DNA of 45,754 nt from Anaerolineaceae bacterium UBA5211. GTDB taxonomy: Bacteria; Chloroflexota; Anaerolineae; Anaerolineales; Anaerolineaceae. How positions within the stretch are numbered: position 1 is the first letter of the stretch; every line of letters starts with the position of its first letter. A program made the translations under genes and the position numbers. The stretch is taken from NCBI GenBank assembly GCA_002412595.1, contig DHVJ01000045.1, positions 1-45,754 on the forward strand. The letters are read 5' to 3'. The notes beneath the pieces were generated by a model. That model was not told the origin of the DNA, ran no database searches, and worked only from the letters and a program-made list of their open reading frames with translations. Positions 32,818 through 39,061 of this stretch are shown piece by piece.

Positions 32818-33786
32818 CTAAATATGTAAATCTTCACTGTTATTAGCAATTTCACGAAATGATATCTCACCATACATAGCCGGTTGTTGATTAACCGTCA
32901 TACTCCAGAGGACTTTGAACCCCCTTCTGGCTGGTTCAAGGAATTTAAGGACCTCCAGATTGAGCTTAATTCTGCAGCAATATTCCTGCCCGGGGTAAAT
33001 CGGCTCAAAACGTTTCGTTGTAAAAGGAAAATCCCTTTCATTTCCACCGGTAATTTCTGAGATTGTATTTCCAAAATATAGTTGAAAATACTCGATGCTA
33101 TTAGCTATCACTATTTCACCATCTGAGATTTCCTCATCAGGAACCAGGTAACGGGGTATTTTCACCCAGCCTTTAGTAACTTGAGCTGTGACCTCACCTG
33201 TATTTTTTAAATGGACCACCAGTATTAATTTTGTGTCATTTACTTCATAATCGATCTTCAAATTGATTAGGGCCATACGCTGACGATTTACAATATCCAT
33301 TAATGGCTGATGCAACAACGCTGCGGTCTGTTCACCTATACGCGTATAGTAGCAATGATCATTGGCTTGGTGCGGAGCATTTTGGCTCTCCGGGACTTCA
33401 ATAATATAGACTGCTCGTCCGGGGATGCTAATTTCAGATAATGTCGTATAAACTTTTTCATAAATAACTAAATTGGTTAATGGGGGATCATTTAAAACAG
33501 GCAGGATTTTATCCAACCAATTACGGGTGCCTTCTGTAACCATATTCACATCGATTCCCCCATCATCCAGAAGCCGATCTGATGGATTAACGCCTAGAAG
33601 AATATACCCTCCTCCTGAATTTGCCAGTGCTGATAAATGCCTGGATAGGTTAACTAATACCTCTCTGTTCGATATGCCTAAACTTAAATCTACTTCTGAA
33701 CGAGCTAAAAACGCCATCCAATTAACTGGCAAATGCTGTAAAAAGATCAGATCCTTTTGTACTGCCCAATTTATTACCGCCCTCAT
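32818..33786 (-). CDS. AlbA_2 / Schlafen-like putative DNA-binding protein
   Basis: A 322-residue protein. The N-terminal half looks like an AlbA_2 domain: LSRHLSALANSGGGYILLGV corresponds to the A-F-A-N-x-x-G-G core, and CYYTRIGEQTAALLHQPLM to the R-x-G end motif. The usual 'E-x-x-x-x-E-F/W-K' start is replaced by the divergent FLARSEVDLSLGISNREV. The C-terminal half (about 165-322) is beta-rich and unrecognised, possibly Ig-like (LVVHLKNTGEVTAQVTKGW). The ATG at 33786 follows GAGG by 5 bases. The gene is A+T-rich and isolated, suggesting accessory origin; role unknown. Confidence 0.6.
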   Translation of the reverse strand: MRAVINWAVQKDLIFLQHLPVNWMAFLARSEVDLSLGISNREVLVNLSRHLSALANSGGGYILLGVNPSDRLLDDGGIDVNMVTEGTRNWLDKILPVLNDPPLTNLVIYEKVYTTLSEISIPGRAVYIIEVPESQNAPHQANDHCYYTRIGEQTAALLHQPLMDIVNRQRMALINLKIDYEVNDTKLILVVHLKNTGEVTAQVTKGWVKIPRYLVPDEEISDGEIVIANSIEYFQLYFGNTISEITGGNERDFPFTTKRFEPIYPGQEYCCRIKLNLEVLKFLEPARRGFKVLWSMTVNQQPAMYGEISFREIANNSEDLHI

Positions 33787-34038
33787 GCCCACCTCACATT
33801 CACTTTATTTGTTATAAGTTTATTATGAAAATCACATTTTGTAATAATCAAATTACCTCATGTCCTCGTAATGAACATGGTAAATTAGATAAAATCCACA
33901 CTTGATATTGCCCATGACGATAAGCACGAACACCTAGAATCCTCCTATAGCAAATCAATCCATTCTTTGCCGAAAGATTTGCCCACCACTTCATCAACAT
34001 ATCACCTTTCTAAAACTTCCCCTTTTTCCAGATACAGG

Positions 34039-34044
34039 TAAAAT
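34039..34044 (+). promoter_or_regulatory. -10 box just before the HAD phosphatase gene
   Basis: TAAAAT lies only 8 bases before the ATG at 34053, with no Shine-Dalgarno, again suggesting a leaderless transcript. The -35 is not recognisable. The rest of 33787-34038 holds nothing I can name. Confidence 0.4.
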
Positions 34045-34052
34045 CATATTCT

Positions 34053-34883
34053 ATGATTCCTAACCTCGACCCCACCACCATAAAACTTCTGGCCTTCGAC
34101 ATCGACGGCACCCTCATCGGCGTTGATCAGCAAATCACATCCTTCACAAAATCCATCCTATCTCGATTGCGCGCCAAGGGCATCCTCACTACCCTCGCCA
34201 CCGGCCGCATCCTGCCGGGCGTCAAAGCCTACGCGGATGAACTCGAGATCGATATTCCCCTCATCCTTTCCAACGGCAGCGTCCTGCAAGACCGCCGCGG
34301 GAAAGTCACCGCGCAAACCTGCCTGCCGCCTGAAGCCGTCCGTTCCGCAATTCAGGTCAGCCGGGACGAATCCCGTGACCTGGTACTCTACATTCTTGAC
34401 CAAATGTACATCGAAAAGATGACCGGTAACATCTTCCCCACCTATGGACCCATTCTAAATAAAGGTCTATACGAAATTGGCCGTTGGGAAACCCTCGGGG
34501 AGAAACTCTCCTCAGTTTCCAAATGTGTGTTCGTGGACCAGTTCAACGAGCAGCACTTGTTCGACACCGAGCCCATCCTGAAAGCCGCCCTGGACGGCCG
34601 CGCTGTCACTCTGCGCACCAGCCCGGTACTGCTGGAAGTCCAGCCCAGGGATGTCACCAAAGCCACCGGTCTGAGCCAATTAACCAATGCCCTGGGCATC
34701 ACGCTGGATCAGGTCATTGCCCTTGGCGATTACAACAACGACGTGGAAATGCTGCAGGCTGCCGGCCTGGGCGTAGCCGTGGGCGAGGCCACCCCCGCCT
34801 GCCTGGAAGCTGCCGATCTGCTGGTCGCCTCCCCCGAAGAGGAAGGTCCGGCTCACTTTCTGGAAGAATTTCTGCTGGCATGA
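34053..34883 (+). CDS. Cof-type HAD-superfamily phosphatase
   Basis: A 276-residue hydrolase of the HAD IIB (Cof) class. Motif I is LLAFDIDGTLIG (nucleophile Asp), motif II region ATGR, motif III Lys in DVTKATGLSQL, and motif IV IALGDYNNDVEML. Such enzymes dephosphorylate sugar phosphates, flavin nucleotides or thiamin intermediates with broad specificity. It is visibly more G+C-rich than the neighbouring zinc-ribbon and AlbA_2 genes. It might have been considered for the missing histidinol-phosphatase, but Cof enzymes are not known for that. Confidence 0.88.
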   Translation: MIPNLDPTTIKLLAFDIDGTLIGVDQQITSFTKSILSRLRAKGILTTLATGRILPGVKAYADELEIDIPLILSNGSVLQDRRGKVTAQTCLPPEAVRSAIQVSRDESRDLVLYILDQMYIEKMTGNIFPTYGPILNKGLYEIGRWETLGEKLSSVSKCVFVDQFNEQHLFDTEPILKAALDGRAVTLRTSPVLLEVQPRDVTKATGLSQLTNALGITLDQVIALGDYNNDVEMLQAAGLGVAVGEATPACLEAADLLVASPEEEGPAHFLEEFLLA

Positions 34884-34930
34884 TCCGCTCTCACAAACCA
34901 TCGAAACTCCTATCTTGAGCGATACCCCAA

Positions 34931-34977
34931 TGTCATTCTGACGATCGCTCGTTTTCTGAGCGCAAAAGAAGAATCTC
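34931..34977. repeat. Degenerate dispersed repeat unit
   Basis: TGTCATTCTGA at one end and GAAGAATCTC at the other resemble the unit at 37336-37450 (TGTCATCCTGA ... GAAGGATCTC). The region 34884-35080 otherwise contains no gene. Confidence 0.5.
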
Positions 34978-35080
34978 GGCTAATCCCAAAAAAAGACCCT
35001 GCCCTCAGCTCCGTCGAAAGGTCCGGTCTCGCAAATTTATTAATAACACAACCTAAAATAAAATATTCCTATCCTTTTTC

Positions 35081-35157
35081 CTACAATCCCCAACTTAAAA
35101 CCTTCTCCGGCATCAACTTGATTAGCAAATTTTCCTCATCATTAATCTCGTACCCCG
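35081..35157 (-). pseudogene. C-terminal remnant of a PNPOx-like flavoprotein gene
   Basis: On the minus strand, codons read DEENLLIKLMPEKVLSWGL and then stop (TAG at 35083-35081). This aligns with the end of the intact neighbour (DKENILIKLTPTKIINWGL), 13 of 19 residues identical. Upstream of this block the similarity stops, and no start exists. It is a fragment of a duplicated or displaced copy lying 71 bases beyond the intact gene's stop. Confidence 0.78.
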
Positions 35158-35228
35158 CTTCATCTGAAGTGGGCACAGATGCTTGCCGATGGATTACGTC
35201 AGGCAATTTATCTGCAAGTACAAGACTT

Positions 35229-35663
35229 TTATAATCCCCAATTAATAATTTTTGTCGGTGTCAATTTGATCAAAATATTCTCTTTGTCCGCTATCCAAGA
35301 CTGCGGCTCCTCTTTCAGCACCCCGTCCTCCCCCAGGTAACGTGTGTAGATCCAGGTGATCTGCTCGCGCAGGAACTCCTGCGGCCCTTCCACCAGCTCC
35401 GCCCTGCCCTCCAGCACCACAGCCTGGTTGTCCACGTGGTCCGTGGTGGTGTCGATCGCCACCGAGATCATCGGGTTGCCCTGGATGTTGCGCACCTTCT
35501 GCGTACTGCGGAAAGCGCTTATCCACAGGCTCTCCCCATCCCAGCCATACCACACCGGCACCACGTGCGGGTAGCCTTCGGAATCAACGGTGGCGATGCG
35601 GGCTATTAGGACGCGTTGCAGAAATTGTATAATTAATTCTTCTGATTGATTTCTCTTTTCCAT
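35229..35663 (-). CDS. Pyridoxamine 5'-phosphate oxidase-fold flavin/F420-binding protein
   Basis: A 144-residue split-barrel protein: ARIATVDSEGYPHVVPVWYGW and LWISAFRSTQKVRNIQGNPMISV are the first strands and cofactor-binding segment, and VVLEGRAELVEGPQE is typical. Members bind FMN, heme or F420 and act as reductases of unknown substrate. Length is typical. It is flanked on both sides by remnants of other genes, so the locus has been rearranged. AAGGA lies 11 bases before the ATG. Confidence 0.82.
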   Translation of the reverse strand: MEKRNQSEELIIQFLQRVLIARIATVDSEGYPHVVPVWYGWDGESLWISAFRSTQKVRNIQGNPMISVAIDTTTDHVDNQAVVLEGRAELVEGPQEFLREQITWIYTRYLGEDGVLKEEPQSWIADKENILIKLTPTKIINWGL

Positions 35664-35717
35664 TTTGTCATCATTCCTTTAATAAATAACTTTATTACTT
35701 GCTATTATATTCTTTGA

Positions 35718-35813
35718 TCATTCCCTTCTAAAGACTTTCCCCACTACTATGCGTGGCAACTTATCGATGAACACCACCTCACTGGGCAGCTTGTACCCCG
35801 CCAAACGTCCTAT
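35718..35813 (-). pseudogene. C-terminal remnant of an AMP-forming acyl-CoA synthetase
   Basis: Thirty-one codons on the minus strand, ending in TGA at 35720-35718, read GRLAGYKLPSEVVFIDKLPR followed by IVVGKVFRRE. This is the well-known end of the AMP-binding enzyme C-terminal domain: Y-K-x-P, P-R and the catalytic-lysine motif G-K-V-x-R. There is no upstream part: the next bases belong to the end of miaA. The reading frame has no stop, so decay is recent or the piece is still copied by chance. Confidence 0.8.
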
Positions 35814-36763
35814 CCTTCCCCCTCCGCAGACAGCCAACCCTTTTCACTCATAATGAACTCGACAATTTCATCGGCCTTCACACTCCCCGCGTCGAACCAG
35901 CGGATGCGCGCGTCGCTCTCCTTGAACCAGTTGGCCTGCCGCCGCACGAATTGGCGCGTACGCCGTTTGATCAGCATGACGGCTTCTTCCAGGCTGATTT
36001 GGCCCTGGACGTATTCGATCATCTCGCGGTAACCGATAGCGGACAGCGCCGGTGCGTCGGGTGAGTAGCCCTTCTCCAGCAATCCGCGCACCTCAGCCTC
36101 AAAGCCGTCCGCCAGCATCTGTTCGATGCGTGCATCCACTCGCGCGTACAGTTCGGGCCGTTCACGTATCAGGCCAATCATTTTATATTGATAAGGCAGG
36201 CTGCCTTTGGTGCGCTGCTCGGAGAAACGCCGGCCGGTGTTGAAGATCACCTCCAACGCGCGTACAGTGCGGCGCTGGTTGCGCCAATCGATGGCTGCAG
36301 CCGCCTGCGGATCCAGCAGCGCCAAGCGCTGGTGCAGCCCTTCCCCTCCTATCTCATCCGCCCAGCTTTCCAGCGCGGCGCGCATGCGTTCATCCGGCTG
36401 CTGGGCCGGCACCTGCCAGCCCTCGGTGATGGCGCGCACATATTGGCCCGTGCCGCCCACAACCAGCGGCAGCTTACCACGCGCCTGGATGTCCGCGATG
36501 ATGGCCTTAGCCTGCCGTTGAAAAAGCGCCAGACTCCAGGTTTCGTCCGGTTCGGTCACATCAATCAGGTGATGCGGGATGCCGCCGCGCTCAGCTGGTG
36601 TGGGTTTGGCCGTGCCGATATCCATCCCGCGGTAGAACAGGCGCGAATCGGCCGAAATGATCTCGGCGTTCATTTGGCCGGCTAATTCCAGCGACAGGGC
36701 AGTCTTGCCCACCGCGGTAGGCCCGACCAATAAAACGACGGGGTGTTCAACCGGATAGCGCAT
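35810..36763 (-). CDS. miaA: tRNA dimethylallyltransferase
   Basis: A 317-residue enzyme that adds a dimethylallyl group to A37 of tRNAs reading UNN codons. The P-loop is GPTAVGKT (14-21); ISADSRLFYRGMDIGTAKP and LVVGGTGQYVRAI are diagnostic. The C-terminal part has LIKRRTRQFVRRQANWFK. Its DMAPP substrate would be produced via Fni. Its start overlaps the end of yraN by 17 bases. Confidence 0.96.
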   Translation of the reverse strand: MRYPVEHPVVLLVGPTAVGKTALSLELAGQMNAEIISADSRLFYRGMDIGTAKPTPAERGGIPHHLIDVTEPDETWSLALFQRQAKAIIADIQARGKLPLVVGGTGQYVRAITEGWQVPAQQPDERMRAALESWADEIGGEGLHQRLALLDPQAAAAIDWRNQRRTVRALEVIFNTGRRFSEQRTKGSLPYQYKMIGLIRERPELYARVDARIEQMLADGFEAEVRGLLEKGYSPDAPALSAIGYREMIEYVQGQISLEEAVMLIKRRTRQFVRRQANWFKESDARIRWFDAGSVKADEIVEFIMSEKGWLSAEGEG

Positions 36764-37136
36764 TTTGGAACCAGGTCACTTTCACGGTGTTTTTTTGATC
36801 GTTGGGGTCTTTTTCAATTGCCAGCACATCAATGCGCCAGGCACTATCCATGATGTCGTGCGTTTGCAGGTAGTCCAACGCGGCGTTGCGCATGTGCTCC
36901 TGTTTTTTAGGCGTCACAGCCACCTCCGGGTGACCGAAAGTGGCCGTGCGGCGGGTCTTGACCTCGCAAAAGATCAATTGATCGCCCTGCCGTGCGAGGA
37001 CGTCGATCTCGCCGTAGGCTGTGCGTACGTTGGAAGCGACGATTTCCATACCCATCGCGGTCAGGTAATCGCGCGCGGCTTGTTCGCCCCAGCGTCCCAG
37101 GCGTTGGTTGTGTGTTTGGGTTTTGCTCTCAGTCAT
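36747..37136 (-). CDS. YraN/UPF0102-family predicted endonuclease-like protein
   Basis: A 129-residue protein with a PD-(D/E)xK-like core: GEIDVLARQGDQLIFCEVKTR, with Glu43, Asp45, Glu58 and Lys60. The N-terminal GRWGEQAARDYL is the family hallmark. The function of the family is unknown; it resembles Holliday-junction resolvases. Upstream: AAGG 5 bases before the ATG. It forms an operon with miaA. Confidence 0.9.
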   Translation of the reverse strand: MTESKTQTHNQRLGRWGEQAARDYLTAMGMEIVASNVRTAYGEIDVLARQGDQLIFCEVKTRRTATFGHPEVAVTPKKQEHMRNAALDYLQTHDIMDSAWRIDVLAIEKDPNDQKNTVKVTWFQNALSG

Positions 37137-37150
37137 AAGTACCTTCCATT

Positions 37151-37179
37151 ATATTATGGCTGGGATTATCGTTAGTGAA
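37151..37179 (-). promoter_or_regulatory. Promoter of yraN-miaA
   Basis: On the minus strand TTCACT (37179-37174), 17 bases, TAATAT (37156-37151). Confidence 0.5.
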
Positions 37180-37335
37180 ATGTCCCTATTGTAGGGCAGT
37201 TTTCCAATGAAAGCAGAAGGACACGTCAATCCATTCAATATTTAATTCGGGAGAAATCGCCCCGCCGCTATGCGGCTCGCGATGACACGATAAAGTGGGA
37301 ACCGTTCAAGTCTCGCAATGACAAACTCCTAACCC

Positions 37336-37450
37336 TGTCATCCTGAAGGAGCGCTTGTCCTGAGCGCAGCGAAGGGGGCGAGTGAAGGATCTCAGCCATA
37401 TACCATTATTCCCAATCTATTCGAGATCCTTCGCTTCGCTCAGGATGACA
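37336..37450. repeat. Palindromic dispersed-repeat element
   Basis: The left arm begins TGTCATCCTGA and ends GAAGGATCTC; the right arm (37423-37450) reads GAGATCCTTCGCTTCGCTCA then GGATGACA, its reverse complement. Partial copies of the same theme occur just upstream (CGCGATGACA near 37280, TCGCAATGACA near 37313) and at 34931. No coding potential. It looks like a REP/MITE-type intergenic repeat. Confidence 0.75.
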
Positions 37451-37514
37451 AATTGGAATATGCAGCGAAGGCAATAGTAAGTGATCTTTTCGCCGTGAAA
37501 CCACCCTCACCTGG

Positions 37515-37534
37515 CCTCCCCATCAAGGGGGAGG
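37515..37534. repeat. Short GC-rich hairpin in the repeat patchwork
   Basis: CCTCCCC, loop ATCAA, GGGGGAGG: a 7-bp stem preceded by CACCCTCACCTGG. Together with its neighbours it makes 37200-37567 a mosaic of palindromes. Confidence 0.6.
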
Positions 37535-37548
37535 AATAATAAACGTTT

Positions 37549-37569
37549 GTCGGGTAAGAAACCCGACCT
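37549..37569. repeat. Palindromic IS110 target repeat (left half-site)
   Basis: GTCGGGT, loop AAGAA, ACCCGAC, then the core CT. Removing the element and joining to the right flank gives ...ACCCGAC-CT-ACAATTCTG. The insertion point is thus at the foot of a hairpin, as for IS elements that target REP sequences. Confidence 0.7.
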
Positions 37570-37577
37570 TGTATATT
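37570..37577 (+). promoter_or_regulatory. -10 half of the junction promoter (left end of the IS)
   Basis: TATATT at 37572-37577. When right and left ends are joined in a circle, TTGACT at 38804-38809 would be exactly 17 bases upstream, giving a promoter that transcribes the bridge RNA. Confidence 0.65.
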
Positions 37578-37583
37578 AGCCGG

Positions 37584-37768
37584 TAGAAGTGGTAGAAAGG
37601 CTGAAGGCACCAGCTGGGCAAAATCCAGGTGAATCTGTAGCCGCCCTTAAGGCGAAAAGCTCGGTTTGTAGATAAGATCCCTGGACTTCTTCTCCGAGTA
37701 GAGACCGGACGGTATCTGAAGCCTTTCCATCACTGTGGAAATGAGCTTGCATTCACAAGGTTGCTCCA
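37584..37768 (+). ncRNA. Predicted IS110 bridge RNA
   Basis: About 185 nt; start is set from the junction promoter. Target loop: stem TCCAGG (37624-37629) with CCTGGA (37680-37685). Inside it, AGCCGCCCT (37639-37647) matches the left target ACCCGACCT (37561-37569) at 7 of 9 bases, and TTGTAG (37666-37671) is the exact reverse complement of CTACAA made by core CT plus the right flank. Donor loop: ACGGTATCT (37709-37717) equals the element's right end, and ACAAG (37755-37759) is complementary to CTTGT at the left end. A hairpin TTTCCA/TGGAAA (37724-37741) separates them. The blocks ACCGGACGGTATC and CACAAGG resemble, as I remember it, the E. coli IS621 bridge RNA. Confidence 0.8.
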
Positions 37769-37823
37769 ATCTCCGAACGCCCAACCAGTGCCTTCATTCC
37801 CAGTTTACCAGAGAGGTGAAAGA

Positions 37824-38807
37824 ATGACACAGTCAATTGTAGGTATCGATGTTTCCAAACACACGCTCGACATTGTCTTACTGTATGAGCAACGAAGCAA
37901 ACACCTGAAAGTAGCCAATACTCCCTCCGGGTTCCAGACACTGCAAACCTGGCTAAGCAAATATGACTGCCAGTCAGTGCATGCCTGCATGGAAGCAACC
38001 GGACAATATGGATTCGCCGCGGCCGAGTTTCTATATTCACATGGCTATCAGGTCAGCGTGATCAATCCCGCTCGCATCAAGGCTTATGGTGTCAGTCGTT
38101 TGAAGCGCAATAAGACCGATAAAGCGGACGCCAAATTGATCGCTGAGTTCTGCCAGAAGGAAAAACCAGCCCCCTGGTGCCCTCCCAGGCCTGTTTTCAG
38201 CGCTCTGAAGGCCCTGGTACACCAATTGAACGCCCTCATGGCTATGAAACAACAAGAACGTAATCGCCAGGAGTTCAAATCCAGTGCCCCCTTGGTGGAT
38301 GCTATCCTGCACGAACATATCGATTTTCTGGACACTAAAATCAAGGAGCTGAGAAAGGCCATTTACCAATTGATCCGGCAAGACCCTCAACTCAAGCACC
38401 AAATGGCTTTGTTGGTTTCCATCCCGGGTATCGGGGATATCACGGCCATCAGATTGCTGGCTGAGATCCGTGACTTCCGTGATTTCGACAATGCCCGCCA
38501 ATTGACAGCCTATGCGGGTCTAAATCCCAGTCAGTTCCAATCTGGTACCTCGGTCCATCGCAAGAGCAAGTTATCCAAAACAGGAAGCAGTACGCTGCGG
38601 TATACACTCTATTTTCCCGCTATTGTAGCAATGACCCACAATCCAGTGGTCCATGACCTTCGTCAGCGCTTACTGGATCGGGGTTTGTGTAAGATGGCGG
38701 TGGTGGGGGCTGCCATGCATAAATTGTTGGTCTTGGCTTACGGTGTTATCAAGTCTGATATGCCTTTTGACCCCAATTTTGCCCAAAATTCCGCTTCTTG
38801 CTCTTGA
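37824..38807 (+). CDS. IS110-family transposase (DEDD serine recombinase)
   Basis: A 327-residue recombinase. The N-terminal DEDD_Tnp_IS110 domain has GIDVSKHTLDIV, MEATGQYG and NKTDKADAKLIAEF (the D-E-D-D residues); the C-terminal Transposase_20 domain has LVSIPGIGDITAIRLLAEI, AYAGLNP and SKTGSSTLRYTLY, including the Ser-containing region used as nucleophile. AGAGG lies 7 bases before the ATG at 37824; the frame is open upstream to 37761, but that stretch is the bridge RNA. The stop codon overlaps the -35 box of the junction promoter. No frameshift or internal stop. Confidence 0.93.
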   Translation: MTQSIVGIDVSKHTLDIVLLYEQRSKHLKVANTPSGFQTLQTWLSKYDCQSVHACMEATGQYGFAAAEFLYSHGYQVSVINPARIKAYGVSRLKRNKTDKADAKLIAEFCQKEKPAPWCPPRPVFSALKALVHQLNALMAMKQQERNRQEFKSSAPLVDAILHEHIDFLDTKIKELRKAIYQLIRQDPQLKHQMALLVSIPGIGDITAIRLLAEIRDFRDFDNARQLTAYAGLNPSQFQSGTSVHRKSKLSKTGSSTLRYTLYFPAIVAMTHNPVVHDLRQRLLDRGLCKMAVVGAAMHKLLVLAYGVIKSDMPFDPNFAQNSASCS

Positions 38808-38824
38808 CTTTCAAGACGGTATCT
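38804..38824 (+). promoter_or_regulatory. Right end of the IS with -35 half of the junction promoter
   Basis: TTGACT (38804-38809) overlaps the transposase stop codon; it is followed by the donor sequence ACGGTATCT ending in the core CT. Paired with 37572-37577 only after circularisation. Confidence 0.65.
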
Positions 38825-38856
38825 ACAATTCTGTCACACGAAAACCGGGAAACTTG

Positions 38857-38885
38857 TTGACCTGTAAAAATGTCTGTGATAAAAT
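38857..38885 (+). promoter_or_regulatory. Promoter of the histidine operon
   Basis: TTGACC (38857-38862), 17 bases, TAAAAT (38880-38885), preceded by TGA as TG-N extension (38877-38879). Transcription should begin about 38891-38893, directly before the leader peptide ATG. Confidence 0.85.
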
Positions 38886-38893
38886 GCGCCATC

Positions 38894-38977
38894 ATGATTT
38901 CAATCGAACAGTTTTGCCAATTGCATCATCATCATTTCGACAATTGCCGGCCACCTTCCCGGGTAAAACTGCTTTAA
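38894..38977 (+). CDS. hisL: His operon leader peptide (attenuation)
   Basis: A 27-codon reading frame. Codons 11-14 (38924-38935) are four consecutive CAT His codons, in QLHHHHFDN. It is located between a strong promoter and a terminator, upstream of hisG, as in the enterobacterial hisL. No Shine-Dalgarno precedes it, and its ATG is only 1-3 bases from the predicted transcription start, so it is probably read as a leaderless mRNA. Ribosome stalling at the His codons when charged tRNA-His is short would favour read-through. The mutually exclusive antiterminator pairing is not obvious to me by eye. Confidence 0.75.
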   Translation: MISIEQFCQLHHHHFDNCRPPSRVKLL

Positions 38978-39013
38978 TGAATATGTAAATCAGAAATTAC
39001 CAAGTTTGTCAAC

Positions 39014-39048
39014 AAGCGCTCCCCGGAAAGGGGGGCGCTTTTATTTTA
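39014..39048 (+). terminator. Attenuator terminator before hisG
   Basis: AAGCGCTCCCC (39014-39024), loop GGAAA, GGGGGGCGCTT (39030-39040), followed by TTTTATTTTAT. An 11-bp stem with one T-G pair ends 14-20 bases before the hisG ATG. It lies inside the operon leader, where a plain terminator would make no sense without regulation. Confidence 0.9.
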
Positions 39049-39061
39049 TCTGGAGAAAAAT

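Larger units (their letters stand above)
37568..38824 (+). mobile_element. Complete IS110-family insertion sequence (IS110 subgroup)
   Basis: The element runs from core CT (37568-37569) to core CT (38823-38824), about 1.26 kb. It has no terminal inverted repeats, a long left noncoding end (37570-37823, about 255 bases) containing a predicted bridge RNA, a DEDD recombinase gene and a right end of only 17 bases. These proportions match IS621-like IS110 elements. The ends were set by matching the donor loop of the RNA to the sequence: ACGGTATCT at the right end and CTTGT at the left. The recombinase frame is intact and the element may be active. It lies 32 bases upstream of the his promoter. Confidence 0.85.

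Noticed and set aside
34053..34883. HAD protein as the missing histidinol-phosphatase
   Set aside because: It is a Cof-type enzyme, on the other side of the IS and not in the his operon; HAD-type HisB-N phosphatases look different.
37570..37823. Group II intron or generic structured RNA upstream of the transposase
   Set aside because: No reverse transcriptase and no domain V-like hairpin; guide matches to flanks and ends favour an IS110 bridge RNA.
37761..37823. Longer transposase start at 37761
   Set aside because: It would overlap the bridge RNA 3' end; AGAGG and family alignment support the ATG at 37824.
38653..38988. 111-residue frame across the IS right end and his leader
   Set aside because: It overlaps the transposase in another frame and the terminus of the IS; no ribosome binding site or family resemblance.
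38825..39061. T-box riboswitch upstream of hisG
   Set aside because: No T-box sequence or tRNA-acceptor bulge motif was found; a leader peptide with His codons plus terminator explains the region better.
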